DNA from: Stappia stellulata
GTDB taxonomy: Bacteria > Pseudomonadota > Alphaproteobacteria > Rhizobiales > Stappiaceae
NCBI RefSeq assembly: GCF_020176715.1
Contig: NZ_JAIVMF010000023.1
Span: forward strand, 1 to 39,164
Direction of reading: 5' to 3'
DNA: 39,164 nt
The notes under the pieces were generated by a model. That model did not search any database, was not told the origin of the DNA, and saw nothing but the letters and a program-made list of their open reading frames with translations. This document shows, piece after piece, positions 17,448 to 26,098 of this stretch (its first letter is position 1; every line of letters starts with the position of its first letter). The translations under genes and the position numbers were made by a program.

Positions 17448-18320
17448 ATGATTGCACGCTCATTTGAGGCGCCCGCTGACGGTCGTTTGACGCCGGAGAT
17501 GCGCACGGCCTATGCCGAGGACGGATTTCTCGTCCTGACGGGCTACAAGAGTTCTGAGGAATGCGACGCGCTCGCCAGCCGCATGACCGAGCTGATCGAC
17601 GCCTTTGATCCGGCGGAAAACGCCTCCGTCTTCGAGACCGGCGCGCAGAGCCACGCCCGCGACCGCTACTTCCGCGAAAGCGGCGACAAAATCCGTTTCT
17701 TCTTCGAGGAGGAAGCCTTCGACACCGACGGCAAGCTGACGCGGCCCAAGCATGCCGCGCTCAACAAGGTCGGCCATGCGCTGCACGATCTCGATCCGGT
17801 GTTCGAGGCGTTTTCGCGCGATCCGCGCCTTGCGCGCACCGCCGCCGATCTCGGGCTGGCCGATCCGCTGCTGGCGCAGTCGATGTATATCTTCAAGCCG
17901 CCGGAGATCGGCGGCGAGGTCAATTGCCACCAGGATTCCACCTTCCTGCACACCGAGCCGCTTACCTGCACCGGCTTCTGGTTCGCGCTCGAGGATGCGG
18001 ACCAGACCAACGGCGGGTTGCTCGGCGTGCCGGGCGGCCATATCGGTCCTCTGCGCCAGCGTTTTCACTACGACGGCGACGGGCTGACCATGGAACCGCT
18101 CGACGACACGCCTTTCGGCGAGGATGCCGCACTCGTCGCGCCGAAGGGAACGCTGGTCGTGCTGCATGGTCTGGTGCCGCACCGCTCCGCGCCCAACCGC
18201 TCGCCGCGCTCGCGCCATGCCTATGCGCTGCACATGGTCGACGGCACGGCCCGCTGGTCGCCCGACAACTGGCTGCTGCGGTCTCCTGAAAACCCGATGC
18301 GCGGCTTCGGGCCGGCATGA
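17448..18320 (+). CDS. Phytanoyl-CoA dioxygenase family oxygenase, PHYHD1-like
   Basis: 290 residues, a non-haem iron and 2-oxoglutarate oxygenase. The iron triad is visible as His161-x-Asp163 (CHQDSTF) and His245, and Arg256 eleven residues later would hold 2-oxoglutarate (HRSAPNRSPRSR). From memory, the blocks SGDKIRFFFE, NKVGHALH, QSMYIFKPPEIGGEV, TEPL and WSPDNWL match the animal orphan enzyme PHYHD1 more closely than true phytanoyl-CoA hydroxylase. The catalytic set is complete, so activity is expected. It lies between deoB and add, and add starts inside its stop codon. The substrate is unknown; a nucleoside, base or pentose derivative is suggested only by context. Confidence 0.88.
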   Translation: MIARSFEAPADGRLTPEMRTAYAEDGFLVLTGYKSSEECDALASRMTELIDAFDPAENASVFETGAQSHARDRYFRESGDKIRFFFEEEAFDTDGKLTRPKHAALNKVGHALHDLDPVFEAFSRDPRLARTAADLGLADPLLAQSMYIFKPPEIGGEVNCHQDSTFLHTEPLTCTGFWFALEDADQTNGGLLGVPGGHIGPLRQRFHYDGDGLTMEPLDDTPFGEDAALVAPKGTLVVLHGLVPHRSAPNRSPRSRHAYALHMVDGTARWSPDNWLLRSPENPMRGFGPA

Positions 18321-19336
18321 CGCAGACCCTGACTGCGGCCCTCGTGCCCAAGGCGGAACTGCATGTCCACATCGAGGGCGCCGCGCCGCCGGATCTGGTG
18401 CGCGAGCTCGCCGATCAACACGGCGTCGATGTCTCCGGCCTCTTCGCCGAGGACGGGTCCTATGCGTGGACGGACTTCGCCCAGTTTCTCGCCGTCTATG
18501 ACAGGGCGAGCCGGGTGTTTCGCACGCCGCAGGACTATGCGCGCCTCGCCGAGACCTATCTGCGCTCGATTGCCTCGGACGGCGCGATCTACGCCGAACT
18601 CACCATCTCGCCGGATCATGCCGCCGCAAGCGGCCTCTCCTATGCCGATTATGTCGGCGGTCTTGCCGAGGGCATTGCGCGGGCGCGGGCGGCGACAGGC
18701 ATCGAGGCGCGGATGATCGCCGTCGGCGTGCGCCATTTCGGCGCGCGCGCGGTGGAACAGGTGGCCCGTCAGGTCGCGGCCTATCCGCATCCTTTGGTGA
18801 CGGGCTTTGGCCTGGCGGGCGACGAGACGGAGGGCCATCCGGCGAATTTCGCCCGCGCCTTTCGCATGGCGGCGGAGGCCGGCCTCGGTCTTACCGCTCA
18901 TGCCGGCGAAACGGCCGGGGCGGAAAGCGTGACGGCGGCGCTCGATTTCCTGCAGGTCTCGCGCATCGGCCATGGCGTGCGCGCCATCGAGGACACGGCC
19001 GTGGTCGAACGCATTGTGCGGGACGGCATCGTGCTTGAAGTCTGTCCCGGCTCCAATCTGGCGCTCGGGATCTATGGCGCGCTGCGGTTTCATCCGGTCA
19101 ACCTGCTGCGCCGCGCCGGCTGCCGCATCACGCTCAATTCCGACGATCCGCCGTTTTTCGGCACGTCGCTCGCCCAGGAATACGAAGCTTGCGCGCGCAC
19201 CTTCGGCTGGGATCGGGCACAGAGCCTGGAGATCACGCGCACGGCGATTGCCGCCGCCTTTTGCGACGAGGACACCCGCGCCCGGCTGCTGCATGCGGTG
19301 GCGACGGCTGAGGACGCCCCTCCGGACCCGGCGTGA
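18317..19336 (+). CDS. add: Adenosine deaminase
   Basis: 339 residues, amidohydrolase fold. Zinc ligands and catalytic residues: His16 and His18 (ELHVHIEG), His195 and Glu198 (HAGE), His219 (IGHG) and Asp276 (NSDDPPFF). LAGDE at 166-170 is the segment that varies between adenosine- and adenine-specific enzymes. Expected reaction: adenosine or deoxyadenosine to inosine or deoxyinosine, the substrate of PunA. The SDDP and CPGSN motifs are also seen in adenine deaminases of the same superfamily, so adenine cannot be excluded as substrate; the operon context favours adenosine. ATGA overlap with the oxygenase gene. Confidence 0.88.
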   Translation: MTQTLTAALVPKAELHVHIEGAAPPDLVRELADQHGVDVSGLFAEDGSYAWTDFAQFLAVYDRASRVFRTPQDYARLAETYLRSIASDGAIYAELTISPDHAAASGLSYADYVGGLAEGIARARAATGIEARMIAVGVRHFGARAVEQVARQVAAYPHPLVTGFGLAGDETEGHPANFARAFRMAAEAGLGLTAHAGETAGAESVTAALDFLQVSRIGHGVRAIEDTAVVERIVRDGIVLEVCPGSNLALGIYGALRFHPVNLLRRAGCRITLNSDDPPFFGTSLAQEYEACARTFGWDRAQSLEITRTAIAAAFCDEDTRARLLHAVATAEDAPPDPA

Positions 19337-19491
19337 GGCGCATCGGATCTGTTGCTTTTCGTCGCGGCCGGTGTTCCGCTTGGCGAGCGCTTGAACTAGA
19401 AGGACCGAAGACAGGCAGCGCACCGGTCGTCCGGCCCTGGCGTTGCCGGGGACGCGTTCGACATCCGGTCCGACACAAGAAGAGGCGAGAC
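19337..19491 (+). other. Spacer between add and upp
   Basis: At 155 bases this is the longest break in the operon. No terminator hairpin with a T run is seen, so read-through is likely. A secondary promoter for upp-rbsK could lie here, but I cannot identify one with confidence. Confidence 0.4.
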
Positions 19492-20121
19492 ATGACAGGT
19501 GCCACCGTAATCGACCATCCGCTGGTTCAGCACAAGCTCACGCACATGCGGATGAAGGACACCTCGACCCAAGGGTTTCGTCGTCTGCTCAGGGAAATTT
19601 CCGTTCTCCTGACCTATGAGGTCACCCGCGACCTGCCGATCGCGCCGATGGAGATCGAGACGCCGCTTCAGCCGATGTCGGCTCCCGTCATCGAGGGCAA
19701 GAAGCTCGTCTTCGCCTCCGTCCTTCGCGCCGGCAACGGCCTGCTGGAGGGCATGCTGGAACTGGTGCCGGCGGCGCGCGTCGCCCATATCGGTCTCTAC
19801 CGCGACCCCAAGACGCTGCAGCCGGTCGAATATTACTTCAAGGCTCCCGACGGCCTCGCCGAACGCCTCGTCGTGGTGGTCGATCCGATGCTCGCCACCG
19901 CCAATTCCGCGATTGCCGCCGTGCAGCGGCTGAAGGATCGCGGCGCGACGCAACTGCGCTTCCTGTGCCTGCTGGCCGCACCCGAGGGCATCGCCAAGTT
20001 CAACGAGGCCCATCCCGACGTGCCGATCTTTACCGCCGCCATCGACGAAAGGCTCAACGAGAAGGGCTATATCGTGCCGGGGCTCGGCGACGCGGGCGAT
20101 CGCATGTACGGTACCAAATAG
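19492..20121 (+). CDS. upp: Uracil phosphoribosyltransferase
   Basis: 209 residues, exactly the family size. Makes UMP from uracil and PRPP, recovering the base released from uridine, deoxyuridine and cytidine. The PRPP-binding loop [12 protein letters not shown] spans 129-140 and the uracil-binding tail [17 protein letters not shown] is at 192-208. The start at 19492 (AGAGGCGAGAC upstream) is chosen over the longer frame because conserved sequence begins there. A small hairpin AGGCGG/CCGCCT overlaps the stop codon (20120-20137). Confidence 0.96.
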   Translation: MTGATVIDHPLVQHKLTHMRMKDTSTQGFRRLLREISVLLTYEVTRDLPIAPMEIETPLQPMSAPVIEGKKLVFASVLRAGNGLLEGMLELVPAARVAHIGLYRDPKTLQPVEYYFKAPDGLAERLVVVVDPMLATANSAIAAVQRLKDRGATQLRFLCLLAAPEGIAKFNEAHPDVPIFTAAIDERLNEKGYIVPGLGDAGDRMYGTK

Positions 20122-20155
20122 GCGGGGCTTTCCGCCTGAACGCGGGGGCGCGGAG

Positions 20156-21082
20156 ATGATCACAGTTTTCGGGTCGATCAACCTGGATCTGGTTGTGTCG
20201 CTGCCGCGCCTGCCGGCACCCGGCGAGACCATCGTCGGGCCGGATCACCAGAGCTTTGCCGGCGGCAAGGGCGCCAATCAGGCGCTTGCCGCCGCCCGCG
20301 CGGGCGCCAGGGTGCGCATGATCGGCGCGGTCGGACAGGATGCCCATGCCGGCCCCGCGCTCGCCAATCTGGAGGCCGCCGGCGTCGACCTTTCCGGCGT
20401 GCGCCATCTGGAGGGAACGACCGGGCTTGCCATGATCGGGGTCGCCGCCGACGGCGAGAACCTGATCATGTGCGCCAGCGGCGTGAATGCCCGCGTCGCC
20501 GCCGACTGGCTTGAGGGCGAACTGTCTCCCGAGGTGCTTTTGGTGTTGCAGCGCGAGTTGCGCGCCGAACCGATCCGCGATGCGGTGGCGCGCGCCCGTG
20601 CGGCCGGAGCGCGGGTGCTGCTCAACGCCGCGCCCTCCGGGGACGCGGATCTGGCTTCGCTTCTCGACGATGTCGACATTGTCGTCGCGAACGAGATCGA
20701 GGCGGCGGAGCTCGGCATTGCCAGGGGCGCGGCGCCCGGGTCCTCCGCCGAAGCCTTTTGCGCCGTGCTTGGCGGTGCGGAGCGCCTGAGCGTCGTCACG
20801 CTCGGGCCGCGCGGTGTCGTCGCGCGGCTTGGGACGGACGTCTGGCGGGTTGCCGCGCCGCGCATCGAGGTCGTCGATACCACCGGCGCCGGCGATGCCT
20901 TCGTCGGGGCGCTTGCCGCAGCGCTCGACCGGGGGGCGGATGTGCCGCGCGCCCTGTGCGAGGGCACGGCCGCCGGGGCGCTCGCCTGCACGGCAACAGG
21001 CGCGCAGACGTCCTCGCCGGGTGCACAGGCGATTGCCGCGCTTGCCGACACGCTCACCTGCGAGCGCACCACCGCCTCATAG
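20156..21082 (+). CDS. rbsK: Ribokinase (PfkB family sugar kinase)
   Basis: 308 residues. The PfkB fold motifs are GGKGANQALAAARAG (36-50) and DTTGAGDAFVGAL (241-253) with catalytic Asp247; NAAP and ANEIEA match ribokinases. Expected to phosphorylate ribose (or possibly deoxyribose) at O5. As the last gene of the nucleoside operon it joins free pentose to the DeoB/DeoC products, but no nucleoside hydrolase is present to make free ribose, so the substrate could be another pentose or nucleoside-like compound. Start at 20156 has GCGGAG directly upstream. Confidence 0.88.
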   Translation: MITVFGSINLDLVVSLPRLPAPGETIVGPDHQSFAGGKGANQALAAARAGARVRMIGAVGQDAHAGPALANLEAAGVDLSGVRHLEGTTGLAMIGVAADGENLIMCASGVNARVAADWLEGELSPEVLLVLQRELRAEPIRDAVARARAAGARVLLNAAPSGDADLASLLDDVDIVVANEIEAAELGIARGAAPGSSAEAFCAVLGGAERLSVVTLGPRGVVARLGTDVWRVAAPRIEVVDTTGAGDAFVGALAAALDRGADVPRALCEGTAAGALACTATGAQTSSPGAQAIAALADTLTCERTTAS

Positions 21083-21231
21083 GTACGGCTTGCCGCGTCT
21101 CGTTAAAAAGCCGGCGACCGCGTTCACCTTTCGCAAACCCAGACCTGCGGTTTTCCTCAAGGCTCAGCCCTCCCTTAACCCGTCAGGTCGATACTTCTCC
21201 CATTGATCCGCGGAAGGGCGAAGAGGGACCG

Positions 21232-21753
21232 ATGGGACGCTATCTGATCATTGCGATTGCTGTCGTGGCGGCCGCGGTCTTCGGCCCCGACCTTGCCCGC
21301 ACCTACCTGGACGACGGCCGACTTCTAGCCGCCGCCCGCGTCGATGACGGCGAAAGCGATGCCTCGCAGACCTCTTCGGGACTGCGCACGCTCGTCCTCA
21401 AGGCGGGGCAGAACGGCCACTTCCAGGTCAGCGCGCATTTCAACGGCCGTCCGGTCCAGTCGCTGATCGACACCGGCGCCTCGGCCGTCGCCTTGCCCCT
21501 CGCTGTTGCGCGGGCGGCCGGCATCGCGCCTTCCGCTTCCGACTATACGGTTCGGGTCAGGACCGCCAACGGCGTGGCGCTCGCCGCCCCCGTGCGCCTG
21601 CGTGAAATGCGCCTCGGCAGCATCCGCATGCGGAATGTCGAGGCGCTGGTAATGCCGGCGGGCGCGCTGGAAATCCCGCTCATCGGCATGTCGGCGCTCA
21701 ACCGCCTGCGCACGGTCGACATCCGCTCCGGAACCATGCGGCTGATCCAGTAG
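21232..21753 (+). CDS. Membrane-anchored retropepsin-like aspartic protease (TIGR02281/clan AA family)
   Basis: 173 residues. One N-terminal membrane segment (about 4-18) is followed by a linker and a single retropepsin-type domain with the active-site motif IDTGAS at 79-84 (Asp80) and a flap/loop region ending LIGMSALNRL near 150. A single-domain protease of this type would work as a homodimer. The family is widespread in alphaproteobacteria and its substrate is unknown. It lies 149 bases after rbsK, so it may not belong to that operon. The start at 21232 follows GAAGAGGGA. Confidence 0.85.
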   Translation: MGRYLIIAIAVVAAAVFGPDLARTYLDDGRLLAAARVDDGESDASQTSSGLRTLVLKAGQNGHFQVSAHFNGRPVQSLIDTGASAVALPLAVARAAGIAPSASDYTVRVRTANGVALAAPVRLREMRLGSIRMRNVEALVMPAGALEIPLIGMSALNRLRTVDIRSGTMRLIQ

Positions 21754-21944
21754 GCGCGTCCCTTGCGGCTTTTCCCGACTTTGCCGCAGGCATGCGCCCT
21801 GGCGCCTCGCTGACGGGTTGCGGCGACCGGCCGACACCGGTATCAGCGATGGGAAGAGCGCTGCCCGTCCATGCAAGGCGACTGGACCTTGAAGGTGACC
21901 GGATCTCAAAGGTGATTGGGGCGGCCAGGGTGGGGACCCGACGC

Positions 21945-22976
<1,032 letters not shown>

Positions 22977-22978
22977 GG

Positions 22979-23608
22979 TCAGCCGCGAGGCGTGAGCGGA
23001 AAGCCCTGGTCTGCAAGGACCGCGCGCAGGCCGTCTGCGCCGGTGAAATGGTGGGCGTGCATGCCGACGTTGCGCGCGGCGGCGACATTCGTGGCGCTGT
23101 CGTCGATGAAGATCGTCTGTTCCGGCACGATTGCGTTGCGGGAAAACAGCACCTGGTAGATCGCCGGGTCCGGCTTGAGAACGCCTTCATGGGCCGAGAC
23201 CACCACGTCGTGAAACGCCTCCTTGAGGAAGGGAAAGCGGATCTCGCATTCGGCGAATTTCTCGCGCGAGAAATTGGTGATCGCATAAAGCGGCACGCCG
23301 GCTGCGCGCAGCTCCTCGAGGATCGCGACGGTTGCCGTGATCTCGCCCGGCACCATCTCCTGCCAGCGGGTGTCCCAGGCGGTGATCGCCTCGGCATGCT
23401 CGGGATGAAGCTCGAGACGCTCGGTGATCGCGTCCTTGAAGCTGCGGCCCCGGTCGAGGCTGAGATTGAACTCCGGCGGGCAGACGACCTCCAGGAAATG
23501 CGCCATCTCCTCAGGGTCGGGAAAGATCTCCCGGTAGAGGACGCGCGGGTCCCAGTGGATCAGGACGTTGCCGATATCGAAGACGACCGTGTCGGGTGTG
23601 CGTGGCAT
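22979..23608 (-). CDS. HAD-superfamily hydrolase (subfamily IA, YihX-like)
   Basis: 209 residues. Motif I FDIGNVLI carries the nucleophile Asp11 in the DxGNV form found in YihX-like glucose-1-phosphate phosphatases; motif II is TNFS (111-114), motif III Lys145 (LKPDPAIY) and motif IV IDDSATN (168-174). An alpha-helical cap lies between motifs I and II. Likely a small-phosphosugar phosphatase; the precise substrate cannot be read from sequence. The start at 23608 has AAGGAG six bases upstream. Transcribed divergently from the PhnD-like gene. Confidence 0.87.
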   Translation of the reverse strand: MPRTPDTVVFDIGNVLIHWDPRVLYREIFPDPEEMAHFLEVVCPPEFNLSLDRGRSFKDAITERLELHPEHAEAITAWDTRWQEMVPGEITATVAILEELRAAGVPLYAITNFSREKFAECEIRFPFLKEAFHDVVVSAHEGVLKPDPAIYQVLFSRNAIVPEQTIFIDDSATNVAAARNVGMHAHHFTGADGLRAVLADQGFPLTPRG

Positions 23609-23691
23609 GATGGCTCCTTCAAGTGATTCGAAGTCTGACACGGGAACGGCACGAGACGGTGACACCGCGCGCACAAGACCGCAGGAAGCTT

Positions 23692-24912
23692 ATGTCCGGC
23701 GGACCAGCGGCAACGCGTCCCGGAACGGTTCGGCTTTGTTTGGCTGCGGCGGCGGTGCTGGTTCTGGCCGTTTCGTCGGCCCGCGCGCAGCAAGCGGGCG
23801 ACGCGGGAGCGGTGTGGCCCGCCGGCGACCCGGCCGTCTCGCGGGACGCGGCGGTTCAGGACGGCGGCGGCGACGCGCGCTGGCCCGATACGGACGCAGG
23901 TGAGGCCAGCGACGGCGATCTTGCAGCGGATGACGCCGGACGCGACCCCTGGCAGACCGGTGTTCCCGGCAGAGACGCGCCGGAAGAGGGGCGCCTGGAG
24001 GCGGGCGACGCCGGCACCGATACCTTCGATCCCGAGCGCCTGGCGCTCCTGCCGGTGTTGCGCGTCGGGCTGGTGCTTGATCCGGCGCGCGAGGACTTTC
24101 AGGCCGCCGAGCCGTTCCGCGCGGCGCTGGAGGCGGGGCTTCGCATTCCCGTTCACCTCGTCGCCTATCGCGATCTCGCCCGGCTTCAGACCGCGCTGGT
24201 CCGCGGCGAGATCGACTATGCGCCGTTGTCGGCCTCGGCCTATGCGGCGGCCTATCGGCGGTGTTCCTGCGTCGTGCCGCTGATGGTGCCGCGCAGTGCC
24301 GACGGCGCGGCCGGGTGGCACGCGGTCGCCCTGGTCGCGCGGGACGCGCCGTTTCAGGACCTTCGGGATCTTGCCGGAACCCGGCTTGCGACGGCACGAC
24401 CCGTCTCGACGGCGGGCTACCGGGTGCCGCTTGCGGCGATGAAGGCGGACGGGCTCGATCCCGACAGCCATTTCGCCAGCATTCGGGCGTTCGACAGCGT
24501 GCGCGCGGCCGCTGCTGCCGTTCTGGCCGGCGAGGCGGATGTCGCCTTCGGCTGGTCGTCGCTGCGGGGAGACGCGCGCAGCGGCTACAGCCGGGGCACC
24601 CTGCGCGATCTCGCCGAACTGCAGGGCGCGGGCACGTCTCCCTTGCGGGTGGTATGGACCTCGCCGCAAATTCCCAATGCGCCGCATGTCGCGCGCGCCA
24701 GCGTTCCGGTCGAGATCCGCGATGCGCTCGTCGAGCTTCTGGTCATTGATGCGGCGGTGTCGCCCTCGGACGCGTTGCGGCTGTCGCCCCATGGCTTCGT
24801 GCCGGTGACCCATGAGGATTTCGCGCCCGTGCTCGCGACCTTTCCCAAGGCGGGAGAAGGGGCGAGCGGCCGTCTGCGTCCGCTCGGCGGGGCGGCGGGG
24901 GAGCTGCGCTGA
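23692..24912 (+). CDS. PhnD/TAXI-like periplasmic binding protein with long acidic linker
   Basis: 406 residues. A signal peptide (1-32, cut after SARA) is followed by an unusual segment of about 80 residues (33-115) rich in Asp, Gly and Ala, with DAG recurring at 37, 68, 81 and 106. Then comes a phosphate/phosphonate-type binding domain (PhnD-like) from about 122: RVGLVLDP, RGEIDYAPLSASAYAAAY, ADVAFGWSS. No permease or ATPase gene is adjacent, so this may be an orphan sensor or binding protein rather than a transporter part. Start at 23692 has AGGAAG upstream. Tail-to-tail with ackA, seven bases apart. Confidence 0.75.
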   Translation: MSGGPAATRPGTVRLCLAAAAVLVLAVSSARAQQAGDAGAVWPAGDPAVSRDAAVQDGGGDARWPDTDAGEASDGDLAADDAGRDPWQTGVPGRDAPEEGRLEAGDAGTDTFDPERLALLPVLRVGLVLDPAREDFQAAEPFRAALEAGLRIPVHLVAYRDLARLQTALVRGEIDYAPLSASAYAAAYRRCSCVVPLMVPRSADGAAGWHAVALVARDAPFQDLRDLAGTRLATARPVSTAGYRVPLAAMKADGLDPDSHFASIRAFDSVRAAAAAVLAGEADVAFGWSSLRGDARSGYSRGTLRDLAELQGAGTSPLRVVWTSPQIPNAPHVARASVPVEIRDALVELLVIDAAVSPSDALRLSPHGFVPVTHEDFAPVLATFPKAGEGASGRLRPLGGAAGELR

Positions 24913-24919
24913 AGCGCGC

Positions 24920-26098
24920 TCAGGCGTCGACGAGACGCCGTGCCTGGCGGGCGATCATCCGTTCCTCGTCGGTCTCGATCCGGTAGACGGCAACCTTCGC
25001 CTCCGCCGGCGACAGCCGCGTTTCTTGTGCTGCATTGGCGTCCGCGTCGAGGGCGATGCCGAGCCAGCCCATGTCGGCGCAGGCGAGGCTGCGCACGCGC
25101 GCGGAATGCTCGCCGATCCCGCCGGTGAAGACCAGCGCGTCAAGCCCGCCGAGAATGGCCGCAAGCGCGCCGGTCTCGCGACGGATGCGCAGGGCGAAAT
25201 GCTCGATCGCCAGCCGCGCGGCCGGGTCGGGGGAAGCTTCCAGCGTGCGCATGTCGGAGGAGACGCCGGAGAGGCCCAGGAGCCCGGAGCGGTGGTAGAG
25301 CAGGTCGGCGATCTCGTCGCCGTCCATGCCGCGTTCCTGCATCAGATACAACAGCACGCCCGGGTCGATCTGGCCGCTGCGGGTTCCCATCGGCAGACCG
25401 TCGAGCGCGGAAAATCCCATGCTGGTGGAGACGCTCTTGCCGTCCCTGAGCGCACACATCGACGCGCCGTTTCCCAGATGCGCGATGATGACGCGGCCGC
25501 GTCCGACGTCCGGCGCGATCTCGCACAGTCGGCCGGCGACGAACTCGTAGGACAGCCCGTGAAAGCCGTAGCGGCGCACGCCCTCGTCGTAGAAGGCGGA
25601 CGGAAGGGCGAAGGTGTCGATGACGCGCGGATGGCCGCGATGAAAGGCCGTGTCGAAACAGGCGATCTGCGGCGTGCCGGGAAAGGCCTTTTGCGCCGCG
25701 CGGATGCCGGCCAGATTGTGCGGCTGGTGCAAGGGCGCGAGCGGTTCCAGCCGCGCAAGGGCCTGCTGCAGCGTCTCGTCGATGAGCACCGGGTCGGCGT
25801 GGTCCGGTCCGCCGTGAACCACTCGGTGCCCGACGGCACGCACGGCAATATCGGGCGTAGCGGTCGAAAGAAAGGCCACGATGGCGCCAAGCGCCGTCTC
25901 GTGGCAGGCGGCGTCATCGGCGGGCAGGGCGCTGTCGGCGAGCGTCGTGCCGGCATCGTCGTGAACGGACAGATGCGGTTTCGTCCCCAGACCGTCGACC
26001 TGTCCGCGCAGCAGCGAGTGCTCGCCGTCGAAGAGCTGGAACTTGATCGACGAGGATCCGGCGTTGATGACCAGGATTGCCTGCTCAGCGCTCGTCAT
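24920..26098 (-). CDS. ackA: Acetate kinase
   Basis: 392 residues, the normal size. Interconverts acetate plus ATP and acetyl phosphate. Visible motifs include the N-terminal LVINAGSSSIKF (9-20, with Asn12), VGHRVVHGG, FDTAFH, YGFHGLSYE, IIAHLGNGAS and TGGIGEHS. Start overlaps the stop of the phosphotransacetylase-like gene as ATGA. Together the pair can make ATP from acyl-CoA or recycle acetate. Confidence 0.95.
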   Translation of the reverse strand: MTSAEQAILVINAGSSSIKFQLFDGEHSLLRGQVDGLGTKPHLSVHDDAGTTLADSALPADDAACHETALGAIVAFLSTATPDIAVRAVGHRVVHGGPDHADPVLIDETLQQALARLEPLAPLHQPHNLAGIRAAQKAFPGTPQIACFDTAFHRGHPRVIDTFALPSAFYDEGVRRYGFHGLSYEFVAGRLCEIAPDVGRGRVIIAHLGNGASMCALRDGKSVSTSMGFSALDGLPMGTRSGQIDPGVLLYLMQERGMDGDEIADLLYHRSGLLGLSGVSSDMRTLEASPDPAARLAIEHFALRIRRETGALAAILGGLDALVFTGGIGEHSARVRSLACADMGWLGIALDADANAAQETRLSPAEAKVAVYRIETDEERMIARQARRLVDA

